A stretch of 64,000 nucleotides of DNA from Pseudomethylobacillus aquaticus (GTDB lineage: Bacteria; Pseudomonadota; Gammaproteobacteria; Burkholderiales; Methylophilaceae): positions 124,001 through 188,000 of the forward strand of contig NZ_RJVP01000003.1 of the NCBI RefSeq assembly GCF_003730115.1, written 5' to 3'. The notes beneath the pieces were generated by a model. That model was not told the origin of the DNA and made no database searches. It saw only the letters and a list, made by a program, of their open reading frames with translations. Position 1 is the stretch's first letter. Each line of letters begins with the position of its first letter. Positions 8,926 through 19,245 of this stretch are shown piece after piece. The translations under genes and the position numbers were made by a program.

Positions 8926-11330
8926 GCTGTCACCGCCACGTTGGCTGCGATCTTCTCTACGGTAATGTCGCCCATCAGTTCACCCAGGCTGGCAGTCAGC
9001 GGGTTGGCGGCCTGTACGCGCACGCAACCCAAGGCCACGTGATCATCCTGACGCACTTCCAGCACGGCACTGCCCTCACCTTGCCTGACCAGTACCTGAT
9101 CTCCGGCAACCAGGCCCAGCGTCAGCATCTGCTGAGCGTGCATCATGGCCATGGGCTTGCGGTTGTACTTGGTCTTCTGCAGCGGTGGCGAACGACGCAC
9201 GATGGGGTCGATCTGGTACATCGGCACTTCACCGATACGTTGCAGGCCGTCGGACTTGATGTTGACCTCGATCTCCACCAGTTCCTTGAGGTTGTTGTTC
9301 AGGCTGCGCCACACCACGGCGGATGGCTTCTCGCCACCAAAGATGGCCTTCTTCACGTCTTCACTGCTGTCGTAGTCGAAGCCAGCGATGCCCAGTGTAT
9401 TACCCAGCACGCGCAGCACCTTCCAGCCCGGACGGCATTCGCCCAGCGGCTTGGTGACTGCACTGAAACTCTGCACACGGCCTTCCATGCTCATCAGCGT
9501 GCCTGAGGTTTCCGTGAACGGCGCGATAGGCAGCAGGATATCGGCATCGTCCAGCGCTTCGGATTTGTACATGGTCAGGGCGATCACGCATTCCGCCTGC
9601 TGCATGGCCTTGCGTGCCGCAGCACCATTATGGCAATCCAGTTCCGGTTCCACGTTGACCAGCAGGTAAGCTTTGCGCGGGATCTCCAGCATCGCGCGCA
9701 CATGCATGCCTTGCGGGCCGGGCATCACGCCCATCATGTGCTGACCGGTGTTGTTGGAACCCGCCGGGATCAAGCCCAGCGTGGCACCACACAAGCCAGA
9801 GATGGCTTCAGCCAGGCTGAACATCTCGGTGAAACGCGGATCGTTGAGTGCCAGATTGCCGACAAAGATCGCGGTCTTGGGCGAAACCAGGTCATAGCTC
9901 TCGCCCAGACCGGCCAGGCTCTCCGCAATGGCCTGCGTGTTGGCACGCACGTTGATCTCTTCAAGGAGTGCGTTCAACGAGGGTGGCAGGCACAGCGACA
10001 AACGCTGCAGGCCGGACATGGCTTTCAGCACCTGGGCCAGCACGTTGACCATGTCGTTGGGGCGCACCACCACCTTGTGCTTCACCGCCATCAGTGGGTT
10101 ATTGTCCAGCGGACTGATGATGTTCAGTTCAGCGCCATTGGCGACCGCCTTGCGGATACGCTGACTCAGCAGCGGATGCTCGTTGCGCAGGTTGGAGCCG
10201 ATGATGAGGATGCGGTCGAACTGTTCCAGATCCGGAATGTTGCAACCCATCCATGGTGTGCCCAGGCGCTTGCCGTCCAGACGGAAATCGGTCTGACGCA
10301 GGCGGTAATCGATGTTTTGACTGCCCAGGCCCTTGGCGATCTGTTTGGCGAGGAACCCCTCCTCCATGGTGCTGTTGGGTGACACCAGTACACCCAGCGC
10401 TTCACCGCCGTATTGGTTGGTGATGTCCTTGAGCTGGCCAGCGGCGAACTCCAGTGCGGTCTTCCAGTCGGTTTCCTGCCAGGCGCCGTTGTGCTTGATC
10501 ATCGGCACTTTAAGGCGGTCCGGACTGTTCAGGCCTTCGTAGGAGAAGCGGTCGCGGTCCGACAGCCAGCATTCGTTGATACTTTCCTTCTCGCGCGGCA
10601 GCACGCGCAGCACCTTGCCGTCTTTGACATGCACTTCGATGTGCGAGCCCAGACCGTCATGCGGTGCGATGGAAGGACGGCGCGTGAGCTCCCAGCTACG
10701 CGCGGTATAACGGAACGGCTTGCTGGTCAGCGCACCCACCGGGCAGAGATCGATGATGTTGCCGGACAGCTCCGAATTGACGCTCTTGTCCACATAGGCA
10801 GTGATCTCGGCATGCTCGCCACGACCGACCAGACCCAGCTCCATCATGCCACCCACTTCCTTCAGGAAGCGCACACAGCGCGTGCACTGGATGCAGCGTG
10901 TCATGTCCGTGGACACCAGCGGGCCGATGTTCTTGTTCAATACCACGCGCTTTTCTTCGGTATAGCGCGACTTGGGCGCACCATAAGCCACGGCGATGTC
11001 CTGCAAATCACACTCACCCCCCTGATCGCAGATCGGGCAATCCAGCGGGTGGTTGATGAGCAGGAATTCCATCACACTCTTCTGCGCTTCAACGGCAGAT
11101 TTGGAGCGCGTGTAAATCTTCATGCCATCGGCTACTGGCGTGGCACAGGCTGGCAGTGGTTTGTTGAACTTCTCCACCTGCACCAGGCACATGCGGCAGT
11201 TGGCCGCCACCGACAGCTTTTTGTGATAGCAGAAACGCGGGATATCGATACCGAGCTGATCTGCCGCATCGATGATGGTGGTGCCGTGATCGACTTCGAC
11301 TGCTTTGCCGTCAATTTCAATATTCAGCAT
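8922..11330 (-). CDS. nuoG: NADH-quinone oxidoreductase subunit G
   Basis: 802 residues from the ATG at 11330 (MLNIEIDG). A Shine-Dalgarno AGGGGG sits six bases upstream of it; the GTG at 11336 abuts that site and is unlikely to be the start. The N-terminal domain has the [2Fe-2S] ligands ([15 protein letters not shown]), then the His/Cys motif ([14 protein letters not shown]) and a [4Fe-4S] motif ([10 protein letters not shown]). The C-terminal ~550 residues form the molybdopterin-oxidoreductase-like domain without evident Mo ligation. It belongs to the NADH-oxidising arm. Confidence 0.97.
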   Translation of the reverse strand: MLNIEIDGKAVEVDHGTTIIDAADQLGIDIPRFCYHKKLSVAANCRMCLVQVEKFNKPLPACATPVADGMKIYTRSKSAVEAQKSVMEFLLINHPLDCPICDQGGECDLQDIAVAYGAPKSRYTEEKRVVLNKNIGPLVSTDMTRCIQCTRCVRFLKEVGGMMELGLVGRGEHAEITAYVDKSVNSELSGNIIDLCPVGALTSKPFRYTARSWELTRRPSIAPHDGLGSHIEVHVKDGKVLRVLPREKESINECWLSDRDRFSYEGLNSPDRLKVPMIKHNGAWQETDWKTALEFAAGQLKDITNQYGGEALGVLVSPNSTMEEGFLAKQIAKGLGSQNIDYRLRQTDFRLDGKRLGTPWMGCNIPDLEQFDRILIIGSNLRNEHPLLSQRIRKAVANGAELNIISPLDNNPLMAVKHKVVVRPNDMVNVLAQVLKAMSGLQRLSLCLPPSLNALLEEINVRANTQAIAESLAGLGESYDLVSPKTAIFVGNLALNDPRFTEMFSLAEAISGLCGATLGLIPAGSNNTGQHMMGVMPGPQGMHVRAMLEIPRKAYLLVNVEPELDCHNGAAARKAMQQAECVIALTMYKSEALDDADILLPIAPFTETSGTLMSMEGRVQSFSAVTKPLGECRPGWKVLRVLGNTLGIAGFDYDSSEDVKKAIFGGEKPSAVVWRSLNNNLKELVEIEVNIKSDGLQRIGEVPMYQIDPIVRRSPPLQKTKYNRKPMAMMHAQQMLTLGLVAGDQVLVRQGEGSAVLEVRQDDHVALGCVRVQAANPLTASLGELMGDITVEKIAANVAVTA

Positions 11331-11350
11331 GTACACCCCCTGATAATCTG

Positions 11351-11460
11351 CTGCGCGACTGAAATTGCTGCGTTGCGCGGTGCTCAGCCCCTCGCCGTAG
11401 CTTATCTACTGTCTCGGGTCTTGCGCTCCGTGCGCCTTGCACTTCAGCCCGCTCGTTACG
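11351..11460. repeat. non-coding repeat-like element between nuoF and nuoG
   Basis: The 144-base spacer between nuoF and nuoG contrasts with gaps of 20 bases or less, or overlaps, across most of the operon. It is bounded by imperfect inverted arms, GACTGAAATTGC near 11358 and the complement of TGCACTTCAGCC near 11438, and contains several GC-rich half-palindromes. No open frame spans it and no promoter is obvious. The structure suggests a dispersed palindromic repeat, but other copies cannot be verified here. Confidence 0.5.
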
Positions 11461-11474
11461 ATTTTGAGTGGGTG

Positions 11475-12779
11475 TCATTCTCGGTTCTCCACCATACTGC
11501 GTCCGTGCTGGATGTAATACTCGAATTCAGGACGGAAATGCTTAACGAAACTCAGCACCGGCGTGGCCGCGGCATCGCCCAGTGCGCAGATGGTACGGCC
11601 GGAGATATTACTGCTGACATCGGTGAGCAGGTCCAGATCTTCCATGCGCCCCTGTCCTTCGCTGATACGTTTGATCACGCGATACAACCAGCCTGTGCCC
11701 TCACGGCACGGCGTGCACTGCCCACAGGATTCTTCAAAGAAGAAATAGGACAGGCGCTTGAGTGCTTTGACCATGCAGGTGCTGTCATCCATCACAATCA
11801 TGGAACCTGCACCCAGGCTGGAGCCAGCTTTGGACAGGCCGTCGTAATCCAGCGTCGCGCCTAGGATGTTCTTGGCCGGCATGACCGCGGTGGAGGGGCC
11901 ACCCGGGATCACCGCTTTCAGTTCACGGCCCTTCCAGATACCGCCTGCCATCTCCAGCAGCTCGGTGAACGGCGTGCCCATGCGCACTTCATAGTTGCCG
12001 GGGTTCACCACATGCCCGGACACCGAAAACAACTTGGTACCGCCGGAGTTGTACACGCCCAGGTTCTGGAACGCTTCACCGCCATGCTGCATGATCCACG
12101 GGATGGAGGCATAGGATTCGGTATTGTTGACGTTGGTGGGCTTGCCGAACACACCGAAGCTGGCCGGGAACGGTGGCTTGAAGCGCGGCTGGCCCTTTTT
12201 GCCTTCGATGGATTCGATCAGCGCAGTCTCTTCACCGCAGATATAAGCGCCGTAGCCATGTACGGCATGCAGGTCGAAACTGAAATTGCTGCCGAACAGG
12301 TTCTCGCCTATGTAACCGGCGGCGCGGGCTTCGGCCAGCGCCGCTTCGAAGATCTCGTAATCTTCCCAGATCTCGCCATGGATATAGTTGTAACCCACAC
12401 GTGCGCCCAGCGTGTAAGCGGCGATGGCCATGCCCTCGATGAGCTGATGCGGGTTGTAACGGATGATGTCGCGGTCTTTGAACGTGCCGGGCTCGCCCTC
12501 ATCGGTGTTACAGACCAGGTACTTGGTGCCATCGTAATAACGCGGCATAAAACTCCACTTCAGCCCGGTCGGAAAGCCTGCACCGCCACGGCCGCGCAGA
12601 TTGGATAGTTTGATCTGGGTGATGATGTCGGTGGCTTTGACCTTCTCGGTCACGATGCGCTTCAACTGCGCATAGCCACCCAGCTTGACATAGGTGTCCA
12701 GCGAACCAGGGTGGGGTTCGGTGATGGTACGCAGGGTGACCAGGGTCTGTTTTTCCAGATTGTGAGCGAGGGCGGTCAT
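11475..12779 (-). CDS. nuoF: NADH-quinone oxidoreductase subunit F (FMN, NADH-binding)
   Basis: 434 residues from the ATG at 12779 ([11 protein letters not shown]), which overlaps the nuoE stop as TGATG; upstream in-frame sequence is nuoE in another frame. The nucleotide-binding motif [15 protein letters not shown] is present around residue 65. The [4Fe-4S] N3 ligands occur as [12 protein letters not shown] plus a later cysteine (GRTICALGD). The protein oxidises NADH and passes electrons via FMN into the iron-sulfur chain. Confidence 0.97.
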   Translation of the reverse strand: MTALAHNLEKQTLVTLRTITEPHPGSLDTYVKLGGYAQLKRIVTEKVKATDIITQIKLSNLRGRGGAGFPTGLKWSFMPRYYDGTKYLVCNTDEGEPGTFKDRDIIRYNPHQLIEGMAIAAYTLGARVGYNYIHGEIWEDYEIFEAALAEARAAGYIGENLFGSNFSFDLHAVHGYGAYICGEETALIESIEGKKGQPRFKPPFPASFGVFGKPTNVNNTESYASIPWIMQHGGEAFQNLGVYNSGGTKLFSVSGHVVNPGNYEVRMGTPFTELLEMAGGIWKGRELKAVIPGGPSTAVMPAKNILGATLDYDGLSKAGSSLGAGSMIVMDDSTCMVKALKRLSYFFFEESCGQCTPCREGTGWLYRVIKRISEGQGRMEDLDLLTDVSSNISGRTICALGDAAATPVLSFVKHFRPEFEYYIQHGRSMVENRE

Positions 12780-13252
12780 CAGTTGAGCTCCTCGAGGATC
12801 TGGTCGACTTTTTCTGGCGTGAGAAATTCGCACATGCGCGTGTTGTTGATATGGAACAGGGGCGCGCCGCCACAGGTGCCCATGCACTCGCCTTCCTTGA
12901 GCGTGAACTTGCCATCCGGCGTGGTTTCGTTAAAGCCTATGCCCAGCTTGTGGTTCAGGTGTTCGACGATGCTGTCGGAATCACGCAGCATGCAGGAGAT
13001 GTTGGTGCAGACAGTGATCTTGTATTTGCCGACCGGCTCCAGCTCATACATATTGTAGAAGGTGGCCACTTCCATGGCAGCGATGTCCGGGATGCCCAGG
13101 TAGCTGGAAACGAAGCTGATGGTCTCTTTGGACAGCCAGCCTTTTTCGGTCTGCGCGATGCGCAAGGCCGACATCACAGCCGCCTGACGGCGGTCAGCAG
13201 GATATTTGGTGAGTTCGTACTCGATTTTCTGGATGGACTCAGCGGACAACAT
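12779..13252 (-). CDS. nuoE: NADH-quinone oxidoreductase subunit E ([2Fe-2S])
   Basis: 157 residues from the ATG at 13252 ([14 protein letters not shown]); the longer open frame upstream is low-complexity Arg/Ser-rich spacer sequence and not family-like. The [2Fe-2S] N1a ligands are visible as [10 protein letters not shown] and [10 protein letters not shown]. Its stop overlaps the nuoF start by one base. A 141-base non-coding spacer separates it from nuoD. Confidence 0.96.
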   Translation of the reverse strand: MLSAESIQKIEYELTKYPADRRQAAVMSALRIAQTEKGWLSKETISFVSSYLGIPDIAAMEVATFYNMYELEPVGKYKITVCTNISCMLRDSDSIVEHLNHKLGIGFNETTPDGKFTLKEGECMGTCGGAPLFHINNTRMCEFLTPEKVDQILEELN

Positions 13253-13261
13253 AAAAAACCT

Positions 13262-13360
13262 CGATGAACTGTAGCGAGCGCGGCATATGCGCGAAGCCGC
13301 GCAGCGAGCGACGAGACATACCGATTGGGTAGGCGAGGAGCGAGCGAGCACGCGACAAAG
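13262..13360. repeat. hairpin-rich non-coding spacer between nuoD and nuoE
   Basis: The 141-base gap contains a perfect 7-bp stem, GCGCGGC (13278-13284) with GCCGCGC (13296-13302) around an 11-base loop. GCGAGCG-type words recur on both sides (for example near 13274, 13303 and 13338). It does not resemble a Rho-independent terminator because no T-run follows. It may be a REP-like element or a relic insertion. Confidence 0.5.
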
Positions 13361-13393
13361 CAGATGGCACGCGCAGTAAGTTCAGCAGGTTAT

Positions 13394-14647
13394 TCATCGG
13401 TCGATCTCGCCGAACACGATATCTTGGGTACCGATAATCGCCACCAGGTCGGCGATCATGTGGCCCTTGGTCATTTCGTCCAGCGCCGCCAGATGCGGGA
13501 AGCCCGGCGCGCGGATCTTGAGACGGTACGGCTTGTTGGCACCATCGGAAACAAGGTAAATACCGAACTCGCCCTTGGGGTGTTCGACGGCGGCATAGGC
13601 TTCACCGGCCGGAATATGAAAACCTTCGGTGAACAGCTTGAAGTGGTGGATCAACGCTTCCATGTCCTGCTTCATGCCTTCACGACTGGGCGGCGCCACC
13701 TTGGTATTGGTGCTGATCACCGGGCCGGGGTTGTTACGCAGCCAATTCACGCATTGCTTGATGATGCGATTGGACTGACGGAATTCTTCGATGCGCACCA
13801 GATAACGGTCATAACAGTCACCGTTCACACCGACCGGGATATCAAAATCCAGATCGGCATAGACTTCATACGGCTGCTTGCGACGCAGATCCCACTCGAT
13901 ACCGGAGCCGCGCAACATGGGGCCGGTCATACCCAGCGCCAGTGCGCGTTCAGGCGTGACCACGCCAATGCCAACGGTGCGCTGCTTCCAGATACGGTTA
14001 TCGGTGAGCAGGGTTTCGTATTCGTCCACATAAGCCGGAAACCGGTTGGTGAAATCCTCGATGAAATCCAGCAAGGAGCCCTGACGGTTCTCATTAAGAC
14101 GATTGACGCCTTTCTGGTTATGGGCCTTGGACGCTTCATACTGCGGCATGCGCTCAGGCAGGTCACGGTAGACACCACCCGGACGGTAGTAAGCGGCGTG
14201 CATACGTGCGCCAGAGACTGCCTCGTAGACATCGAACAGATCCTCGCGCTCGCGGAAGGCGTACAGGAACACCGACATGGCGCCCACATCCAGCGCGTGC
14301 GCACCCAGCCACAACAGGTGATTCAGAATGCGCGTGATCTCGTCGAACATGACACGGATGTATTGCGCACGGATAGGCACATCCAGATCGAGCAGCTTTT
14401 CGATGGCCATCACATAGGCATGCTCATTGGACATCATGGACACGTAGTCCAGGCGATCCATATAAGGCACAGACTGCAGATAGGTACGGTTTTCGGCCAA
14501 TTTCTCGGTGCCACGATGCAGCAGACCGATATGCGGATCCGCGCGCTGAATGACTTCGCCATCCAGCTCCAGCACCAGCCGCAGCACGCCGTGCGCCGCC
14601 GGGTGCTGAGGACCAAAATTCATGGTGTAGTTGCGAATCTCAGCCAC
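13394..14647 (-). CDS. nuoD: NADH-quinone oxidoreductase subunit D
   Basis: 417 residues from a GTG start at 14647 ([20 protein letters not shown]), preceded by GAGGG at a suitable distance and overlapping nuoC by 8 bases. The 49-kDa-subunit signatures are intact, including [12 protein letters not shown]. NuoD forms the quinone site with NuoB and NuoH. An upstream ATG would add six residues (MMRVSI) not typical of the family. Confidence 0.96.
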   Translation of the reverse strand: MAEIRNYTMNFGPQHPAAHGVLRLVLELDGEVIQRADPHIGLLHRGTEKLAENRTYLQSVPYMDRLDYVSMMSNEHAYVMAIEKLLDLDVPIRAQYIRVMFDEITRILNHLLWLGAHALDVGAMSVFLYAFREREDLFDVYEAVSGARMHAAYYRPGGVYRDLPERMPQYEASKAHNQKGVNRLNENRQGSLLDFIEDFTNRFPAYVDEYETLLTDNRIWKQRTVGIGVVTPERALALGMTGPMLRGSGIEWDLRRKQPYEVYADLDFDIPVGVNGDCYDRYLVRIEEFRQSNRIIKQCVNWLRNNPGPVISTNTKVAPPSREGMKQDMEALIHHFKLFTEGFHIPAGEAYAAVEHPKGEFGIYLVSDGANKPYRLKIRAPGFPHLAALDEMTKGHMIADLVAIIGTQDIVFGEIDR

Positions 14648-15251
14648 GATGGAAACCCTCATCACGTATCACGCGCGGCACATTATTGCGCAGCTCGATC
14701 GAAACTGGCTGATAGATCACGCGCTGCTGCTCGGGGTCATAGCGCATCTCGACATTGCCTATCATGGGGAAATCTTTTCTGAACGGATGGCCGACAAAAC
14801 CGTAATCAGTGAGCAGGCGGCGCAAATCAGGGTGGCCTTCGAACATGATGCCGTACAGGTCGAATGCTTCGCGCTCGAACCAGTTGGCCACCGGCCACAC
14901 CTGCACCATGGTGGGCAGCATGGGGAAGAAATCGTCGTTGGCAAATACGCGCACACGCAAACGCTGATTCAGCGACACCGACAGCAGGTGATAGACCACG
15001 GCATAGCGCGCGCCGGACCAGGTATTCTCGCCCAGATCGTTCTGGCCAAAGTCGGCATAGTCCACACCGCACAGATCAATCAACTGCTCGAAGCGGAATT
15101 CGTCCTGATCACGCAACACCGTCATGGTCTGGATCAGGCTTTCCGCCTGGCACACCAGAGTCAGCTCACCCACATGACTGGTGATGCTGACCAGCTTGCC
15201 ACCCAGGACAAGGGAGAGCGTTTCTTGTAGTTTCTGCAGCCGGGCGCTCAT
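14640..15251 (-). CDS. nuoC: NADH-quinone oxidoreductase subunit C
   Basis: 203 residues from the ATG at 15251 ([12 protein letters not shown]). The open frame continues upstream into nuoB but that part is not family-like. The 30-kDa-subunit signature is seen near the C-terminus ([19 protein letters not shown]). NuoC is separate from nuoD here, unlike the enterobacterial nuoCD fusion. It ends inside the start of nuoD. Confidence 0.95.
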   Translation of the reverse strand: MSARLQKLQETLSLVLGGKLVSITSHVGELTLVCQAESLIQTMTVLRDQDEFRFEQLIDLCGVDYADFGQNDLGENTWSGARYAVVYHLLSVSLNQRLRVRVFANDDFFPMLPTMVQVWPVANWFEREAFDLYGIMFEGHPDLRRLLTDYGFVGHPFRKDFPMIGNVEMRYDPEQQRVIYQPVSIELRNNVPRVIRDEGFHRG

Positions 15252-15267
15252 ACGGTAAGGGGCTTTC

Positions 15268-15744
15268 TCAGCGGGCGATGGTGTTGGTACGTTTGATCTT
15301 GTTTTGCAGCTGGATGATGCCGTACAGCAAGGCCTCGGCCGTGGGCGGACAACCTGGCACATAGACATCGACCGGTACAATGCGGTCACAACCACGCACC
15401 ACCGCATAGGAATAGTGGTAGTAACCACCGCCATTGGCACAGGAACCCATGGAGATCACCCAGCGCGGCTCAGCCATCTGGTCATAGACCTTGCGCAAGG
15501 CAGGTGCCATCTTGTTGACCAGCGTACCAGCCACGATCATCACATCAGACTGACGCGGGCTGGGGCGGAACACGATACCGAAGCGATCCAGATCATAGCG
15601 CGCGGCACCAGCATGCATCATCTCAACCGCACAGCAGGCCAGACCAAAGGTCATCGGCCACAGGGAACCGGTACGCGTGTAGTTGATGACCGTGTCCAGC
15701 GTGGTGGTGACAAAACCTTTTTCGAGGATGCCTTCGATACTCAT
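15268..15744 (-). CDS. nuoB: NADH-quinone oxidoreductase subunit B ([4Fe-4S] N2)
   Basis: 158 residues from the ATG at 15744 ([11 protein letters not shown]). The tandem-cysteine N2 motif is present ([10 protein letters not shown]), with the further cysteines in [10 protein letters not shown] and VPGCPP. NuoB carries the terminal cluster that reduces quinone. It starts 1 base after the nuoA stop, and nuoC follows after 16 bases. Confidence 0.97.
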   Translation of the reverse strand: MSIEGILEKGFVTTTLDTVINYTRTGSLWPMTFGLACCAVEMMHAGAARYDLDRFGIVFRPSPRQSDVMIVAGTLVNKMAPALRKVYDQMAEPRWVISMGSCANGGGYYHYSYAVVRGCDRIVPVDVYVPGCPPTAEALLYGIIQLQNKIKRTNTIAR

Positions 15745-15745
15745 A

Positions 15746-16102
15746 TCATTCCCATTCCAACGCGCCTTTTTTCCACTCGTAGATGAACCCGACCACCAGC
15801 ACGCCAAGGAACACCATCATCGCCAGAAAACCGAACAGGCCGATCTCCTGCAACACGACAGCCCAGGGGAAAAGAAAAGCGATCTCAAGGTCAAAAAGAA
15901 TGAACAGGATGGCAACGAGGTAGTAGCGCACGTCGAATTTCATGCGCGCATCTTCAAAGGCCTCGAAGCCACATTCGTAAGGGGAGTTTTTTGCACTGTC
16001 CGGCTTGTTGGGAGACACCAACTTACCCAGAACAATAGGGGCGACACCGACGGCAAGGCCAACGATGATGAACAACAATATCGGAAAATAGTTTTCCAGC
16101 AA
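15746..16102 (-). CDS. nuoA: NADH-quinone oxidoreductase subunit A
   Basis: 118 residues if started at the TTG at 16102 (giving [11 protein letters not shown] after initiation), which has GGGG seven bases upstream; no ATG is available in the expected region. Three membrane helices are present. The conserved acidic motif reads [12 protein letters not shown] and the loop reads [14 protein letters not shown]. It is the first gene of the complex I operon, 61 bases after the tRNA-Leu gene. The start codon choice is the uncertain part. Confidence 0.93.
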   Translation of the reverse strand: MLENYFPILLFIIVGLAVGVAPIVLGKLVSPNKPDSAKNSPYECGFEAFEDARMKFDVRYYLVAILFILFDLEIAFLFPWAVVLQEIGLFGFLAMMVFLGVLVVGFIYEWKKGALEWE

Positions 16103-16163
16103 GATCAAACCCCAGTTTCGTCTCGGCTTTGCCTTTTGGGCGCAACCGGACAATGATCAATTT

Positions 16164-16248
16164 TGGTGCCGACGGTGAGACTCGAACTCACACAGCTTTC
16201 GCTACTACCCCCTCAAGATAGCGTGTCTACCAATTCCACCACGACGGC
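16164..16248 (-). tRNA. tRNA-Leu (anticodon GAG)
   Basis: An 85-nt cloverleaf with encoded CCA. The anticodon stem CTATC/GGTAG encloses loop TTGAGGG, giving anticodon GAG. The T arm GTGAG-TTCGAGT-CTCAC and a long variable arm (AGCGAAAGCT) fit the leucine class. The acceptor strands GCCGTCG and CGTCGGC pair except for a U-U opposition at the fifth position. It lies between secG and nuoA on the same strand, so it may be processed from a shared transcript. Confidence 0.95.
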
Positions 16249-16281
16249 AATTACGGAGCCTATAGGCCCCTGAAACTTAAA

Positions 16282-16617
16282 TTAGTTCGGTACATCCTTT
16301 GAACCAGCGGGCCCTGCTGGCACAGCATCCGAAGCAGGCTGCGTCACAGGTGCCGGATCAACACGCACCACACTGGACTTGGCATCACCGTGACTGGCAA
16401 TGTAAGCAAGAGCCATGCTCGTTGCAAAGAACACTGCCACACAGATCGCGGTCGCGCGACTCATGAAATTCGAAGAACCACTCACACCGAACAGGCTGCC
16501 GGAAGCGCCGCTACCGAACGCAGCGCCCATATCGGCACCTTTGCCATGTTGCAGCAGTACCAGACCGATCACACCCAGTGCCGCCAGCACATGGATCACC
16601 AACACTAATTTTTCCAT
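16282..16617 (-). CDS. secG: preprotein translocase subunit SecG
   Basis: 111 residues. Two membrane helices flank the family signature LLQHGKGADMGAAFGSGAS. The C-terminal tail is Pro/Ala-rich (VDPAPVTQPASDAVPAG), as in many proteobacterial SecG proteins. It follows tpiA by 12 bases and precedes tRNA-Leu, the standard arrangement before nuo operons in betaproteobacteria. SecG stimulates SecYEG translocation. Confidence 0.95.
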   Translation of the reverse strand: MEKLVLVIHVLAALGVIGLVLLQHGKGADMGAAFGSGASGSLFGVSGSSNFMSRATAICVAVFFATSMALAYIASHGDAKSSVVRVDPAPVTQPASDAVPAGPAGSKDVPN

Positions 16618-16629
16618 AATCCCATCTCG

Positions 16630-17433
16630 CTAGTCGCTGATTGATTGCGACGCTACACATGCTGACTCAGCCGCCGCCAAGCATATGTCCCTGAATTCAT
16701 TCGCCACCAGAGAACATCGACCGATCAAGCCTCCGTCGATATCTGGCATAACGAATAATTGTGCCGCATTTGAGGGTTTTACGCTACCCCCATATAAGAT
16801 CCTGACCCTGCGCGCGATGTCAGGATCACGCTCGGCGATGCGCTTGCGGATGAAGGCATGCACCGCTTGCGCCTGGTCCGGCGTGGCGGTTTTACCGGTG
16901 CCGATGGCCCACACTGGCTCATAGGCGATCACCGCCCGCAGCTGGACTGCCTTGCTCAGGATATCCAGGCCCAGGGTATTCAGGATGGCGATCAGCTGAC
17001 TGCCGACCACCGCCTCCGTGACACCGGCCTGGCGCTCTTCCAGCGTTTCACCCACACAGAAGATGGGGGTGAGCCCAGCCTGCAAGGCCGCGCCGAAGCT
17101 GGCCGCTGCAGTGACATTGCTTTCGTGTATCAGCACGCGGCGCTCGGAGTGGCCGATGATGGCGTAAGTACAGCCAAAATCTGCCAGCATGCGTGCAGAA
17201 ACAGCACCGGTGTAAGCGCCAGACTGGAACGGACTGACGTTCTGTCCACCCCAGCCTATGTTGCTACCCTTTAGCAGTTGCTGCGCCTGCGCCAGATAAG
17301 GATGCGGCACACAGATGGCACAATCGGCATCCCGCAGACCATTGAGGTCTGCCATCATCTGCGTCAGCAAGGCCTGGTTCTGCTCCAGGCTGCCATGCAT
17401 CTTCCAATTGCCAACGACCAGCTTACGCCGCAT
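16630..17433 (-). CDS. tpiA: triosephosphate isomerase
   Basis: 267 residues from MRRKLVVGNWKMHGS. An alternative ATG at 17445 would add MAKH; neither has a strong Shine-Dalgarno. Catalytic regions are visible: NWKM (Lys), IIGHSERR (His) and AYEPVWAIGTGK (Glu), plus the phosphate-binding GGSVKPSN loop. It interconverts dihydroxyacetone phosphate and glyceraldehyde 3-phosphate in the cytosol. It is the upstream partner of secG. Confidence 0.95.
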   Translation of the reverse strand: MRRKLVVGNWKMHGSLEQNQALLTQMMADLNGLRDADCAICVPHPYLAQAQQLLKGSNIGWGGQNVSPFQSGAYTGAVSARMLADFGCTYAIIGHSERRVLIHESNVTAAASFGAALQAGLTPIFCVGETLEERQAGVTEAVVGSQLIAILNTLGLDILSKAVQLRAVIAYEPVWAIGTGKTATPDQAQAVHAFIRKRIAERDPDIARRVRILYGGSVKPSNAAQLFVMPDIDGGLIGRCSLVANEFRDICLAAAESACVASQSISD

Positions 17434-17547
17434 GTGTTTTGCCATTCAAGTAGTTAGCATTCAAGACCAGCCCGCTATCAGGCTGATGGCTATAAAGTTC
17501 AGAAAGCGATGATACTGGGCCGTCATCCGCATGGTCAACGCAGCCCG

Positions 17548-19245
17548 TCACGCTGGCTGCCAGTGCTGCAACACCAGTTGCACGCCCTGATTGCCGTTGT
17601 AGCGGTTGGTTTGCAGCTGGTACACCGCGATGATCTGCGACGGCAGCGGGCCCGTCTGTTGAAACAGGATGGCATCCCATTGCTGCCGGCCTCGCTGCAG
17701 GTTCAGCTTGAGATGCCGCTCGCCTACGATGCGTTGCTGCGCCACGCTGAACTGGTCGCAGAACAAGGGCGGCGCGAACCCCTGCCCCCATACCTGCTGC
17801 TCCAGCCAGCAGGCATTATCCCAGACCAGCTCGGATTCGGCCAAACTACCGTCCACCTCGATCACGGCATTCAACTGCTCGGCGGTCAGCGACTCGCTCG
17901 CCACCTGCTCGAAACCGCACACAAAGCGGTCAAAATCCTGTTCACGCAGGGTCAAGCCCGCCGCCATGGCGTGGCCACCAAACTTCAGCAGCAGGTCCGG
18001 CGCGCGCTTCGACAACAGATCGAGCGCATCGCGCAGATGCAAGCCTGCGATCGAGCGACCAGAGCCCTTAAGTTCACCATTACCCGCCTGCGCAAACGCG
18101 AACACGGGCCGGTGGTGGCGCTCCTTGATGCGTGAAGCGAGAATGCCGATCACGCCCTGATGCCAGTCCGGATCATACAGACTCAGACTGTAACGGCCGC
18201 TGACATCCAGCTGATCCAGCACCTGCGTGGCATCAGCCTGCATGTCGCTCTCGATCTCGCGCCGTGCCAGGTTCAACTCATGCAAACGCTGTGCCATCAC
18301 TTGTGCCGCTTGCGCGTCATCCTCCAGCAGGCACTGGATGCCCAGCGACATGTCCTCCAGCCGCCCTGCTGCGTTGAGGCGTGGCCCCAGACTAAACCCC
18401 AGATCACGCGCAGTGGTTTGGGCATAAGGTCGGCCTGACACCTGCAACAAGGCCAGGATGCCCGCACAGGCCTTGCCTGCACGCATGCGGCGCAAGCCCT
18501 GTTCCACCAGGATGCGGTTGTTGCGGTCCAGTTTGACCAGGTCGGCCACGGTGCCCAATGCCACCAGGTCCAGCAATTCGGCCAGATTGGGTGCCTGCTG
18601 GTGCTGATAAGCGCCACGCGCGCGCAACTCGCCACGCAGGGCCAGTAGCACATAGAACATCACGCCCACCCCGGCCAGATGCTTGCTGGCAAAATCACAA
18701 CCATGCTGGTTGGGGTTGACGATGCAGGCTGCAGACGGGCGCGTGTCGCCGGGCAGATGGTGATCGGTGACCAGCACGCGCACACCTGCGGCATTGGCCG
18801 CTTCCACCCCGGCCACGCTGGCGATGCCATTGTCCACGGTGATGATGATGTCTGGATGACCTTGTGCGGCGAGCGCCACGATCTCCGGTGTCAGGCCGTA
18901 GCCATATTCAAAGCGGTTGGGCACCAGAAAATCGACGTTGGCGCCCATGCGCCGCAAGCCACGCACGGCGACAGCGGTCGCTGTCGCGCCATCCGCGTCG
19001 TAATCGCCCACCACCAGCAGGTGCTGGCCCGCTGCGATGGCATCGGCCAGCATCACCGCCATCTCGCTGGCATGGGTCAACTGCTCCGGGGCGATCAAAC
19101 CGGCCAGCTGCACTTCCATCTCGGCAATCTCGGCCACACCGCGGGCGGCCAGCAGACGTGCCTGCAAGGGCGTCAGGCCGGACTGCTGCAAATGCGCCAG
19201 CCGATCGGCATCCACACTGCGCGAACGGATCTCAGGCGCTGACAT
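17548..19245 (-). CDS. recJ: single-stranded-DNA-specific exonuclease RecJ
   Basis: 565 residues, normal length. DHH-family metal-binding motifs are in order: VVGDYDADGATA (about residue 80), ITVDNGIAS and LVTDHHLPGD. The DHHA1 motif GGHAMAAG follows around residue 420. It is a 5'-3' ssDNA exonuclease acting in recombination and mismatch repair. It overlaps the upstream rpfE-like gene by 14 bases. About 100 bases without recognisable features separate it from tpiA. Confidence 0.96.
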   Translation of the reverse strand: MSAPEIRSRSVDADRLAHLQQSGLTPLQARLLAARGVAEIAEMEVQLAGLIAPEQLTHASEMAVMLADAIAAGQHLLVVGDYDADGATATAVAVRGLRRMGANVDFLVPNRFEYGYGLTPEIVALAAQGHPDIIITVDNGIASVAGVEAANAAGVRVLVTDHHLPGDTRPSAACIVNPNQHGCDFASKHLAGVGVMFYVLLALRGELRARGAYQHQQAPNLAELLDLVALGTVADLVKLDRNNRILVEQGLRRMRAGKACAGILALLQVSGRPYAQTTARDLGFSLGPRLNAAGRLEDMSLGIQCLLEDDAQAAQVMAQRLHELNLARREIESDMQADATQVLDQLDVSGRYSLSLYDPDWHQGVIGILASRIKERHHRPVFAFAQAGNGELKGSGRSIAGLHLRDALDLLSKRAPDLLLKFGGHAMAAGLTLREQDFDRFVCGFEQVASESLTAEQLNAVIEVDGSLAESELVWDNACWLEQQVWGQGFAPPLFCDQFSVAQQRIVGERHLKLNLQRGRQQWDAILFQQTGPLPSQIIAVYQLQTNRYNGNQGVQLVLQHWQPA

